DNA of 64,000 nucleotides from Opitutia bacterium (GTDB lineage: Bacteria; Verrucomicrobiota; Verrucomicrobiia; Opitutales; Seribacteraceae): NCBI GenBank assembly GCA_002730975.1, contig PCBO01000004.1:25400-89399 (forward strand), written 5' to 3'. The position numbers and the translations under genes are program-made. Positions 9,815 through 18,801 of this stretch are shown here, in pieces (positions within the stretch are counted from its first letter, which is position 1; each line of letters opens with the position of its first letter). The notes beneath the pieces were generated by a model. The model had not been told where the DNA came from. It searched no databases and was given only the letters and a program-made list of their open reading frames with translations.

Positions 9815-10815
9815 TATTTGATTACGGGAGAGATGCTCTCCAATAGGTGCTTGATTACCTTTTCAGTAGTAATGCCTTCGGCTTCCGCCCTGTAGTTGAC
9901 TAGGATGCGGTGACGGAGAACAGGTTGAGAGAGAGCCTGAACATCTTCCACGGTGACGTGGGTGTTGCCAAGCAGAAGGGCTCGAGCCTTGGCCCCGAGC
10001 ACAAGGAACTGGGCAGCCCTGAGTCCCGCACCCCAGTTGACCCACTCATTCACATACTCGAGCGATCCATCCTGATGGGGTCGACTAGCCGCCGCGAGAC
10101 GCACCGCATAACGGGTAATATCTTCCGCCACGGGCATCTTTCGTACGAGCCGGATGAAACGAATCATGGTCGCGGCACTAAAGAGCGGTTTACCGGGTTT
10201 GGTCGGCTCGGCGGTAGTTTGGCGAACCACCTCCACCTCATCGTCCTCGGGCAAGTAGTCGATCACCACGTTGAACATGAATCGGTCGAGCTGTGCCTCG
10301 GGCAACGGGTAAGTGCCCTCCATCTCAATCGGATTCTGCGTGGCGAGCACGAAGAAGGGCTCGGGCAATGGATGTCGCTTACCTGCGGCAGTCACCTGAT
10401 GCTCCTGCATGGCCTCCAGTAGGGCGGCCTGAGTTTTCGGAGGCGTTCGGTTGATCTCGTCGGCCAGAAGCATGTTAGCGAAGACGGGCCCGGGCACGAA
10501 GGTAAGTTGCCGCCCATTCGCCGTTTCGCTCAGCACCTCCGTTCCCGTGATGTCAGCAGGCATCAGGTCGGGTGTGAACTGTACTCTAGAAAACTCTAAT
10601 TTCAGGATATGTGAAATCGACTTCACCAGCAAGGTCTTGGCCAATCCGGGAGCCCCCGTGATGAGGCAATGACCTCCGGCGAAGAGAGAGATGAGGATCT
10701 GCTCGATGACCTCGCTCTGACCGACGATGGTCTTGTCCAGTTCAGTCTTTATCTTCTGATAGCCCTCCTCGAGCTGCTTTACGGTTCTGGATTCGGTTGA
10801 GGTCTTGGTTTTCAT
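9814..10815 (-). CDS. MoxR-family AAA+ ATPase
   Basis: Walker A-type GAPGLAKTLLVKS, Walker B LLADEINRTPPKTQAALLEAMQEHQVT. Start placed at MKTKTSTESRTV (10815) rather than the track's 10944, because this ATG overlaps the DUF4159 stop (TGATG). Confidence 0.93.
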   Translation of the reverse strand: MKTKTSTESRTVKQLEEGYQKIKTELDKTIVGQSEVIEQILISLFAGGHCLITGAPGLAKTLLVKSISHILKLEFSRVQFTPDLMPADITGTEVLSETANGRQLTFVPGPVFANMLLADEINRTPPKTQAALLEAMQEHQVTAAGKRHPLPEPFFVLATQNPIEMEGTYPLPEAQLDRFMFNVVIDYLPEDDEVEVVRQTTAEPTKPGKPLFSAATMIRFIRLVRKMPVAEDITRYAVRLAAASRPHQDGSLEYVNEWVNWGAGLRAAQFLVLGAKARALLLGNTHVTVEDVQALSQPVLRHRILVNYRAEAEGITTEKVIKHLLESISPVIK

Positions 10816-11645
10816 CAATGCGTCATCGCGTAGAAGATTATGTTGATGCCCATTGGATAGGCTTTTGGTTCGGAGAAATTTCGGAAGTAATACTGGTTCT
10901 CGCCCTCTCGCTCCCAACCGTCCCCGAGGTCGGTGTTGTGGCAAATCATGACCATCATCCGTTCCTTGTCGTCGAAGATGCCTTGATAATGGACTTCACT
11001 TCCGTCGTCGGGTCCGGGACGCCACTCGAAATTCATACCGTTCATCGCTTGGCCTATACTGGGGAGCTGCGGTTTTTCCTTCAGGTCGAAAACGGAATGG
11101 AAGACAGGATGCTCTAGGGGTAATTCCTTGGGTTTTCGGTCGGGAAAGACCCGCTTCATCTCAAAAGCAAAGTTGTCGTACTCATCCCCTCCCCAGAAAT
11201 CATCCACAAGAAGAAAGCCCCCATTGAGGAGGTATTTCCGAAGAGCCTTCACCTCATCCTCTGAAAACCACAAATCGCCGGGCTCGATGATATAGATGAA
11301 GGGGTAATCGAACAGTTTCGGATCGGTTAACTCGAGCACCTTGCCCTCGGGATGGACCTTGAGGGAAGTCATTTCCTGCAGGCGGTAAGACAAGTTGAGC
11401 TCGGCATCGGGATAATCAGTAGCCCATTTTCTTCCCCTCCCCCCGTAGCTGCCGTAGCGAATCCTTACGAAAGTAAAAACGTCGCGCGGCATCTCGTTGT
11501 CGAGTTCCCACTCGGGCACACCTCGACGATCGATCGATGGTGGTACGGGGTAACGTTGTGCCCAAGCCACCGCTACTGCGATCAGGATCCCTGTGCCCGA
11601 GAACAAGGCAAACAAAGTTTTACTGCTCTTCTTGCGTTTCATCAT
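10815..11645 (-). CDS. DUF4159 domain-containing protein
   Basis: MMKRKKSSKTLFALFSGTG... signal/TM then FTFVRIRYGSYGGRGRKWATDYPDAELNLSYRLQEMTSLKV...LLNGGFLLVDDFWGGDEY, typical DUF4159. Start moved from the track's 11855 to the ATG pair at 11645/11642 adjoining the TPR stop. Confidence 0.82.
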   Translation of the reverse strand: MMKRKKSSKTLFALFSGTGILIAVAVAWAQRYPVPPSIDRRGVPEWELDNEMPRDVFTFVRIRYGSYGGRGRKWATDYPDAELNLSYRLQEMTSLKVHPEGKVLELTDPKLFDYPFIYIIEPGDLWFSEDEVKALRKYLLNGGFLLVDDFWGGDEYDNFAFEMKRVFPDRKPKELPLEHPVFHSVFDLKEKPQLPSIGQAMNGMNFEWRPGPDDGSEVHYQGIFDDKERMMVMICHNTDLGDGWEREGENQYYFRNFSEPKAYPMGINIIFYAMTH

Positions 11646-14151
11646 TCCAGTCCAGTAGCAGTCGATGGGCCTCGCGAAACCGGGGAGCTGCCTCCAAGGC
11701 CATAAGCAGTTGCCGCTTTGCCTCCGGTTTCCTGTACTCCCGAAGTAAGCGCGCCAAGTGGAAGTGAGCCTCGGCAGGATCCTCCGGTTCCAACTCCAGC
11801 AAGGTAAGCCAAGACTCGATCGCAGGTTCTGCCTGATTCTTGGCCTCGGCGGCAAGAGCGAGTTGCCGGTGGGGTCTTGGCAGAAGCGGATTTACCGCAA
11901 GGGCGCGATCTGCATTTCGCTGTACGGCTTCCCAGTCCCTCGCCTCTCCTCCAAGCTCGATGAGGCGAATAAAAGCCTCGTAGGCATCTCCGCTTATCCC
12001 TGCCAAGGTTTCCAAGGTTTTTCTTTCCTCACTAAATTCATTCAGCTCGCGATGGGCCTTCGCCAGCAAGACATAAGCGTTCCGTCCCCTTTTGTTTTGC
12101 TCAGGGAAAAGCTTAATCAGTTCTCGACAGATTGCCTTGAGCTCTTCCCAATTGCGATCCTTGGACAGACGGTGAGCCTCTCTGCTTAGAATGTAAAAGT
12201 TAGGGGGCTCCTTGGCCGACCCGTTCCGATCCTCCTTGCGATCATCAGGTACGGGTTTGCTCCAGTCCAGTTTGGGGCCGAGCGCTTCCGCTCGAGTACG
12301 GGCGTATATGGCGAACGCCACCTCAAGTTTCTCCATCGGTTCGACCGCCTGAGCGATGGCCACGTTAATCTTCACCCCTTGAGCGAGCTTGTCCAAGATA
12401 GCCCGAATCGCCTCGTGCCCGAACCGCTCCACGATGTATTCAACCACCAGCGATGACTGGTAATAAGCAAACTGCAAATGCTCGGGCGAAGGAGGAGAGA
12501 GAAAGGCTCCACTGAGCTTGCCGACCGGAGTCAGAACTCCCCCTAGGATCTTCTCCCTAAAATCCGGGTTCATGCGTTGGCCCCAAGTGGGACTGGCTTG
12601 GCGTTCCTCGTACACGCTGATACCCTCGCTGAGCCAACGAGGCATTTTATTCTTCGTCAGGGCAAGAGTCACGGTGTGGCAGAACTCATGCCAAAGCACG
12701 GCTTCCCAATTAGCCGGGAAAGGCATTTGCGTAGCAGGGCTGTTGGCCGTGATGACACACCCGAAGCAGACCCCGAGAAAGCCCGGGTTCTCAGGCATCC
12801 CGAAGGTACGCACGCCAAAATCCTTTTGCTTGTCGAAGATCTCCACCACGGTAGGCTTTTCCAGTTTGAGCCCATATTTCCGGGTCAAAGTCTCGTGGGC
12901 CCGATTCAGCAACCGTAGGGCACGAGCACCATAGACGGCGGCCTCATGGCGAGCCATACGGAGAACAAACTTATCAGTTCTCAAGGTATCAAATTTGTCG
13001 AGCGTATCCTTGAGGTTCAAAAGATTGAAGGTGGTGACGTCGTAGCCGTCGGCTTCGTGGGCGTCCTCAGTCAGTTTCCAGCCTTCATCATCTCGACCTA
13101 GACGAAGAAGGTCCTGAGCCAACTGTATCTTCGCGGGGTGGAACCCGCCGTCGAAGGCCAGCGCTAGGCGCTGATGTTCCGCGCCTTCGGAAAAACGATA
13201 CTTCTGCGAAAGCTTCCGTCCGATCAGGTAGTCCACAACCGGATTATTCTTCCAGTGAGCGAGAGCCTTTTCGCGGGCGGCCTTTTCGGCCTCCTTATCT
13301 TCGAGAAGATGAGCGATGATGCTACGGTAGGCCCACGCCTGGGGATACCGGGGATTCACCTCCAAAGCCTTGGACAATTGCTTCTCGGCCTCCGTGTAAG
13401 CCTCCACATCGATCAGGTGATTGGCCAAAAGGATGAGCGAGGCAGTGTGATTCGGGTTTATGGACAAAGCCGCCTGCAGGTATTCCAACATCACCATCCG
13501 ATCCGATGGGGCGAACGCCCGGGCAGCCCCGAAATGCAGGTCGGCATTCTCAGGATGTTTTTTTAGAGCGAGTTGAAAGGTTCGCCCCGCCAAGGCAAAA
13601 TCACTCTTCGACAAAGCCAATTCACCAACAGCAAGAGGGACACCCACGTAATCGGCGTCCCTTTCCCGAGCACCCGAATAGAGGTTATCCAGAACCAGTT
13701 TCGGCTCGCCACCCAGTTTGAGAGCGGTTCGACCCAAGGCCACCAAGTCGGGAGCATTGCGATAGGCCCAAGCTCTTGAACCCGCCAGTTGGTTAATTTC
13801 GGCCAACATCGCATCGGCCCCCTTGGAATCCCCATTGTAACGAAATACCTCTTCCGCCAACAACCGAACGCGAACACCTCGAGAGACCTTCTCCAGGGCC
13901 GTACTGGTATTCTTCAAGGCATCCTCGTATTTCCCTAAGGCCATCAAGGCTCGAATCTGCAGAACCCACAAATCCTCTTTCCATTCATTCTCCTTTAAGG
14001 CCTCGGCAGCCTTAGTGGCAACTAGCGCGAAGTCTCCTTTCTTCCATGCCTCATGAACTTCCTCCACTGGTTCCGCCGCTGGAACCGAACAAACGAGAAA
14101 GAGCAGGGCTGTGACAACCCAAGTGCATTTTATATCTCCTACAAACTCCAA
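11620..14151 (-). CDS. TPR-repeat secreted protein with gluzincin (HExxH) putative metallopeptidase domain
   Basis: 843 aa; signal peptide, multiple TPR-like repeats, internal WHEFCHTVTLALTKNKMPRWLSEGISVYEE (HExxH...E). Confidence 0.75.
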   Translation of the reverse strand: MEFVGDIKCTWVVTALLFLVCSVPAAEPVEEVHEAWKKGDFALVATKAAEALKENEWKEDLWVLQIRALMALGKYEDALKNTSTALEKVSRGVRVRLLAEEVFRYNGDSKGADAMLAEINQLAGSRAWAYRNAPDLVALGRTALKLGGEPKLVLDNLYSGARERDADYVGVPLAVGELALSKSDFALAGRTFQLALKKHPENADLHFGAARAFAPSDRMVMLEYLQAALSINPNHTASLILLANHLIDVEAYTEAEKQLSKALEVNPRYPQAWAYRSIIAHLLEDKEAEKAAREKALAHWKNNPVVDYLIGRKLSQKYRFSEGAEHQRLALAFDGGFHPAKIQLAQDLLRLGRDDEGWKLTEDAHEADGYDVTTFNLLNLKDTLDKFDTLRTDKFVLRMARHEAAVYGARALRLLNRAHETLTRKYGLKLEKPTVVEIFDKQKDFGVRTFGMPENPGFLGVCFGCVITANSPATQMPFPANWEAVLWHEFCHTVTLALTKNKMPRWLSEGISVYEERQASPTWGQRMNPDFREKILGGVLTPVGKLSGAFLSPPSPEHLQFAYYQSSLVVEYIVERFGHEAIRAILDKLAQGVKINVAIAQAVEPMEKLEVAFAIYARTRAEALGPKLDWSKPVPDDRKEDRNGSAKEPPNFYILSREAHRLSKDRNWEELKAICRELIKLFPEQNKRGRNAYVLLAKAHRELNEFSEERKTLETLAGISGDAYEAFIRLIELGGEARDWEAVQRNADRALAVNPLLPRPHRQLALAAEAKNQAEPAIESWLTLLELEPEDPAEAHFHLARLLREYRKPEAKRQLLMALEAAPRFREAHRLLLDWNDETQEEQ

Positions 14152-14233
14152 TGTGTAGCGTAGCTTTGATAAAAAAGCCCCGGCCGCAAGAAGGGAATTA
14201 GAAGGTCAGCTAAAATTCATATCGAGCTTCTCC

Positions 14234-15580
14234 TTAGACAGAGGTAATACGATTCAAAATATGCCTGCCATAGAAAAAAGTGATTATGGCTGCGCTCCAA
14301 GTGACCAGAAAGATACCCCACCAAATTCCAGATTCCTGAAAGCCCAGGTAAAAAGCCAAGAGATAGAAAACTAGGCAAGGAGCAAAGATTTGCCGATAAA
14401 GCCCAATGATAATTGCGTAAAGGGGCCTTTTAAGCCCTTGGAGCAACGAAACAGTCTGAAATAAAATGACGTACGAGCAAAGTGTGATTGCCGCGATTCG
14501 AAGGTAGTCCACCCCATGCCCGACCACCACGGAGTCGTTGGTAAAAAAAGTCATCAATGGCTTGGCGAGAAAGAAGCAAAAGAAACCGCCGAGAACCATC
14601 ATCAACAGGCCATATTTCATGGTAGTGTTCCAGGTTTCACGAACCCGATCGAACTTCTTCGCTCCGTTATTTTGCCCGGTAAGGGAAAGAACGGCGATGT
14701 TAAGGCCGATGGTCGGGAGCAGAACGATTTGCTCGATGCGAGTGGCAATTCCGTAAGCGGCAACACCCGCGGTACTGAATTTGCTGATGAAGAAGGTGAT
14801 GACAAAAATACCGACTGCCACGGTAACCATGTTCAAACTTGCGGGGATTCCCTGACGGGCGATATCCTTATAACTTGAGGAAGGAACAAAGTTGGACAAA
14901 ATAGGTCCATCCCAAAGCTTGGTAGCGGCCAACTTGCGAAGAAGGTAGACCGTACCGAAAACTTGGATGACAACTGTCGCCAAGGCGACACCACGAATCC
15001 CAAGAGCGGGAACTCCAAAACCACCGAACATGAACCAAGGGTCGAGTAAGCAATTAAAGAAGAAACCTGCGATCAAGACGTTTCGGTAGCTTTTGGTGTC
15101 TCCTTGAGAATTGAGCGAGGCGTTCAAGATCGATTGAAGAACAAAGAACACGGTACCCGCGAGAATAACGTTCATATAATCAAGAGCCAATTCAAGATAA
15201 TCACCCGTCGCTCCAAGCACTCCGAATAAGAAAGGCGCGAAAGCAAAGCCGATAATGGTGAGACCAATGGCAAAGAGGATTCCGAAGGACAGGCACTGCA
15301 CACAGAAGTGATGAGCCTTCTCGCTATTCTTTTCGCCGAGGGCGTTGGCGATAAGAGCCGTGCCACCTTGGGATATTCCCGTGCCCATCGCGATAATGAT
15401 GAAGAATACGGGAAAAGATATCGACAAGGCCGCCAAAGCCTCGGTCGATACAAACCCGGCGAAATAGGTATCGACCACGTTATACATTGTATTGAAGAAG
15501 AAACCGATGCTCGCAGGCACGGCAATTTTCCGGACGAGGCTCGGAATCGGGTCGGTGGTCAGATTCATCTCATCAATCAT
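14234..15580 (-). CDS. MATE family efflux transporter
   Basis: 448 aa; 12-TM-like, IAVPASIGFFFNTMYNVVDTYFAGFVSTEALAALSISFPVFFII...GTGISQGGTALIANALG. Confidence 0.93.
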   Translation of the reverse strand: MIDEMNLTTDPIPSLVRKIAVPASIGFFFNTMYNVVDTYFAGFVSTEALAALSISFPVFFIIIAMGTGISQGGTALIANALGEKNSEKAHHFCVQCLSFGILFAIGLTIIGFAFAPFLFGVLGATGDYLELALDYMNVILAGTVFFVLQSILNASLNSQGDTKSYRNVLIAGFFFNCLLDPWFMFGGFGVPALGIRGVALATVVIQVFGTVYLLRKLAATKLWDGPILSNFVPSSSYKDIARQGIPASLNMVTVAVGIFVITFFISKFSTAGVAAYGIATRIEQIVLLPTIGLNIAVLSLTGQNNGAKKFDRVRETWNTTMKYGLLMMVLGGFFCFFLAKPLMTFFTNDSVVVGHGVDYLRIAAITLCSYVILFQTVSLLQGLKRPLYAIIIGLYRQIFAPCLVFYLLAFYLGFQESGIWWGIFLVTWSAAIITFFYGRHILNRITSV

Positions 15581-15735
15581 TCATCAAAATGATCAAACTT
15601 GCGATCAAACGTTATCACCTAAATCGTTCGCCAAATTCCTTGCAAAGGAGGCCAACTCCTTCAAGAAATAAGGAATCCAAGTTCGCCACTTCAAGAATTG
15701 GCCTTGAAGCACCACTCATTACAGAGAACTCGATC

Positions 15736-16215
15736 ATGAAACAAATACTCACTACATTCCTTACGCTCTTCCTGCTTACTCCCTACCTTCATCCCGCAGA
15801 GAAAGAAAAAAAAGAAGAGGAAAAATCGTACTTGGACCGTCTTAAGAAGGCTTATGAAGAGAAAGTAGAAAGCGGCAAGAAGCTCTATGTCGAAAACGTC
15901 GAGGATGGGAAGAAACTCTATGAAAAGAATTTTGGGGACGGAAAGGAACTCACTGAACAAACGAAGGAGTGGGTCAAGGAGGACATAGAGAACATAGGCG
16001 ACTGGGAATATAAGATCGTCGCATTCGGAAGCAAAGCCAGCACGGAAATGGAAAAAGAACTCAACCGACTTGGACAGGAACGCTGGCAATGCTTCTGGGT
16101 GGAACCCTCTGGGAAGGAAAAGGTCTTTTATTTCAAAAGGACAAAGAAGAGCTACATTCAAAAGATTCCCGCCGGAGATCTTCTAAGAATTATTGGTGCT
16201 CTTAACCTAGAATAG
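15736..16215 (+). CDS. Secreted small protein: 11-aa repeats plus DUF4177-like C-terminal domain
   Basis: Start at ATG 15736 (MKQILTTFLTLFLLTPYLHPAEK, signal peptide); GKKLYVENVED/GKKLYEKNFGD/GKELTEQTKEW repeats; C-terminal WEYKIVAF...EKELNRLGQERWQCFWV...VFYFKR resembles DUF4177. Confidence 0.6.
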   Translation: MKQILTTFLTLFLLTPYLHPAEKEKKEEEKSYLDRLKKAYEEKVESGKKLYVENVEDGKKLYEKNFGDGKELTEQTKEWVKEDIENIGDWEYKIVAFGSKASTEMEKELNRLGQERWQCFWVEPSGKEKVFYFKRTKKSYIQKIPAGDLLRIIGALNLE

Positions 16216-16331
16216 AACAAAGACTATTGTTTAGGCATTTCCTTCTTGTCGGGGCTGGGAAGACAAGATTTCCGAACGACCCTCGTACCCTGTTGACAAA
16301 TCTCATCTTTGAGGAAGTTTCTAACGGATAA

Positions 16332-17714
16332 ATGAATCAGTGGAGTCGGCGGAATTTTTTAAAGTTGGGCGTGGTGGGTTTGGCTTTACCCCAATTTGTG
16401 GATTTACGTTCACAAGCTGCTGCCAGTCGAAATAGCGAAGTGGCCCAAGGTTTCGGCAGGGCCAAGTCCTGCATCGTGCTTTTTGCCTGGGGCGGATTGA
16501 GCCACCTCGACACCTTCGACATGAAGCCATATGCGACATCCGACGTTCGCGGGCATTTCAAGGAGATTCCCACGGCCGTGCCGGGAATCCGCGTGGGCGA
16601 ACACGTCCCGGGATTCGCACGAATGATGAAGGAGTGGGCTATTGTGCGGAGCGCCCACCACAACGCGTCTAGTCATCGTTCGGGAGCCTACTGGAACCTG
16701 ACGGGGCACGAACCGCCGAACCTCGGAGGTAACTGGCCAGCCTCGAGAGACGACTGGCCCTGCATCGGTTCCTTGATATGGGAGGCCCTGGGCGACGGGC
16801 GAGGCCCGGTGCCCGGTGCTAGTTCCCTACCATACACCCTCTTCGACGGCGGAGTGGCCAACGGACAAGACGGCGGATTTCTGGGTCTTGGTCGAGATCC
16901 TGTAGTGTTGCGTCCAACCGGAAGGAAACTTCGTGAGTACGAGGGGAAATCACCATCCTCCGGTCGCGTGGAACTGGATTTACCCGAGGGCTTGGATATG
17001 GACCGATTGGATGGAAGACGGGGTTTGCTTCGCCAACTGGAGGACAGAATGATCGGAACCGACAATGAGGTGAGCAAGGCTGTTATTCGCTCGCGAGAGC
17101 AAGCCCTTGATATGCTGCTCAGTCCCAAGGCACGCGACGCCTTCGACTTGGAAAAGGAATCGGTCAAGACAAGGGAAACCTACGGCATGCATGTGTGCGG
17201 CCAAAGTGTTCTCACCGCACGCAGACTGGCGGAAGCTGGCGTGCCCGTATCAACGGTATACTGTGCCGCAGGAGATCTCAACGGCTCAAAGGGGGACCAC
17301 TTCGACACCCATGTAGATAACTTCAACCGACTCAAGAACAATATGCTCCCCCCTCTCGACCAAGCAGCCACTGCTCTCATCGGAGACTTGAAAGCGCGTG
17401 GTATGTTGGAAGAGACTTTGGTCGTCCTGCTAACCGAGTTCGGACGCACGCCAAAAATAAACGGCGGAGCTGGTCGCGACCATTTTCCCGACTGCTATTC
17501 GGTCGCCTTTGCAGGTGGAGGAATTGGAGGCGGTCAGGTATACGGTAGTTCCAACGCCATCGGGGCAAAGCCTGCAACCAATCCATGCGAACCACCAGAT
17601 ATACACGCCACTATCTTCCATGCTTTGGGGATTGATCACCGCAAAATGATAATGGATAGGAATGATCGTCCGTTACCCATATGCGACGGAAATCCCCTTC
17701 CGCTGTTCGGATAA
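16332..17714 (+). CDS. DUF1501 domain-containing protein (Tat substrate)
   Basis: 460 aa; MNQWSRRNFLKLGVVGLALPQF Tat signal; CIVLFAWGGLSHLDTFDMKP; LLTEFGRTPKINGGAGRDHFPDCYSVAFAGGGI. Confidence 0.93.
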   Translation: MNQWSRRNFLKLGVVGLALPQFVDLRSQAAASRNSEVAQGFGRAKSCIVLFAWGGLSHLDTFDMKPYATSDVRGHFKEIPTAVPGIRVGEHVPGFARMMKEWAIVRSAHHNASSHRSGAYWNLTGHEPPNLGGNWPASRDDWPCIGSLIWEALGDGRGPVPGASSLPYTLFDGGVANGQDGGFLGLGRDPVVLRPTGRKLREYEGKSPSSGRVELDLPEGLDMDRLDGRRGLLRQLEDRMIGTDNEVSKAVIRSREQALDMLLSPKARDAFDLEKESVKTRETYGMHVCGQSVLTARRLAEAGVPVSTVYCAAGDLNGSKGDHFDTHVDNFNRLKNNMLPPLDQAATALIGDLKARGMLEETLVVLLTEFGRTPKINGGAGRDHFPDCYSVAFAGGGIGGGQVYGSSNAIGAKPATNPCEPPDIHATIFHALGIDHRKMIMDRNDRPLPICDGNPLPLFG

Positions 17715-18162
17715 GCTGAAAAAACAGACTGGGGTTTGCCCTTTTGCTAAAGCCGGATAATGAAAGAGTAGGCTTTAAATCCTCATTAGTAAGCATGAAA
17801 AACAACAGATTTGAATGGATGCAAACTGACTTTCTGATCAATAGATTAGGAACACTTTTAAGGCGTCCCACCATATTAATCGGTTTTTGTGTATCAATAT
17901 ACTTCACATTGAAAATCCTAACTGTTTAAATACTCCGATAAAATCTTTTCGTTCGGGTACTACATCAAAATTCAAACGATTGCCTCCCCTCCGAGAGAAC
18001 TATTTTCATCCGCTAAAACTCCTTCGGACATAGAAACACAGGAAAGAAACCTACCTCTTAAATTCTTCTTGTTAGAGAATCGGAATTGCATGATAGAGTC
18101 AGTTTGGTTTGGTTAAGTTGTAAAAAGGGGTCATCCCCAAGCGACTCTTCAAATCCCAAAGC

Positions 18163-18801
18163 ATGTATTCTACAACCTTCAGTGTCCTCCTTTTTATAAC
18201 TCCTGCTTTCTCCATTGGAGTGAACAGCGAACAAAGTTGCCTCTTTAACGGCAAGGACCTAGGCCAGTGGAAATCCACGGGCAAGGCAGAGTGGCGAGTG
18301 AAGGACGGCGTCATCGTGGGTGGTCAAGACGGCGACCCAAAGCGAAGTGGGATACTTGTAAGCAAAGGAAACTACAAGGACTTCGACCTGCGACTGGAGT
18401 ACAAGATAGAAGAGCACGGCAAATACAACAGCGGCATCTACTTCAGGAGATCCAAAACCAAAAGGCTCGGCCCCCCCTACCAGTTGAACCTCGGGCGCGG
18501 GGTCGCCGAAGAATATGTAGGCCTCTACCTCGACGACTGGCTGGATAAGGGGGACGAGAAGGACGAAATTCGCAAGCCCAGGAAATGGAACAAGGTGCGC
18601 CTGCTCGTTGTCGACAACCGCATAAGGGCTTGGTTGAACGATCACCCCATCGTCGACTACACCGACCCCAAGCCCCGGGCCGACTTGCAAGAAGCCGGCT
18701 CCATCGCCTTCCAGACCTATGGGGCGGAAGGCCACGCCGGCTGGGTAAAATTTCGTAACCTAAAGATCATCGACCTTTCTTCCTTAAAACAAAAACCATG
18801 A
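18163..18801 (+). CDS. DUF1080 (3-keto-disaccharide hydrolase) family protein
   Basis: 212 aa; LFNGKDLGQWKSTGKAEWRVKDGVIVGGQ...DFDLRLEYKIEEHGKYNSGIYFRRS. Confidence 0.88.
   Translation: MYSTTFSVLLFITPAFSIGVNSEQSCLFNGKDLGQWKSTGKAEWRVKDGVIVGGQDGDPKRSGILVSKGNYKDFDLRLEYKIEEHGKYNSGIYFRRSKTKRLGPPYQLNLGRGVAEEYVGLYLDDWLDKGDEKDEIRKPRKWNKVRLLVVDNRIRAWLNDHPIVDYTDPKPRADLQEAGSIAFQTYGAEGHAGWVKFRNLKIIDLSSLKQKP

Noticed and set aside
16293-16331. Perfect TTGACA hexamer just upstream of the DUF1501 gene at 16332
   Set aside because: No convincing -10 element at proper spacing; kept only as a note, not called as a promoter.
17744-17929. 61-aa plus-strand ORF in the AT-rich intergenic region
   Set aside because: No ribosome-binding context or homology recognised; length expected by chance.
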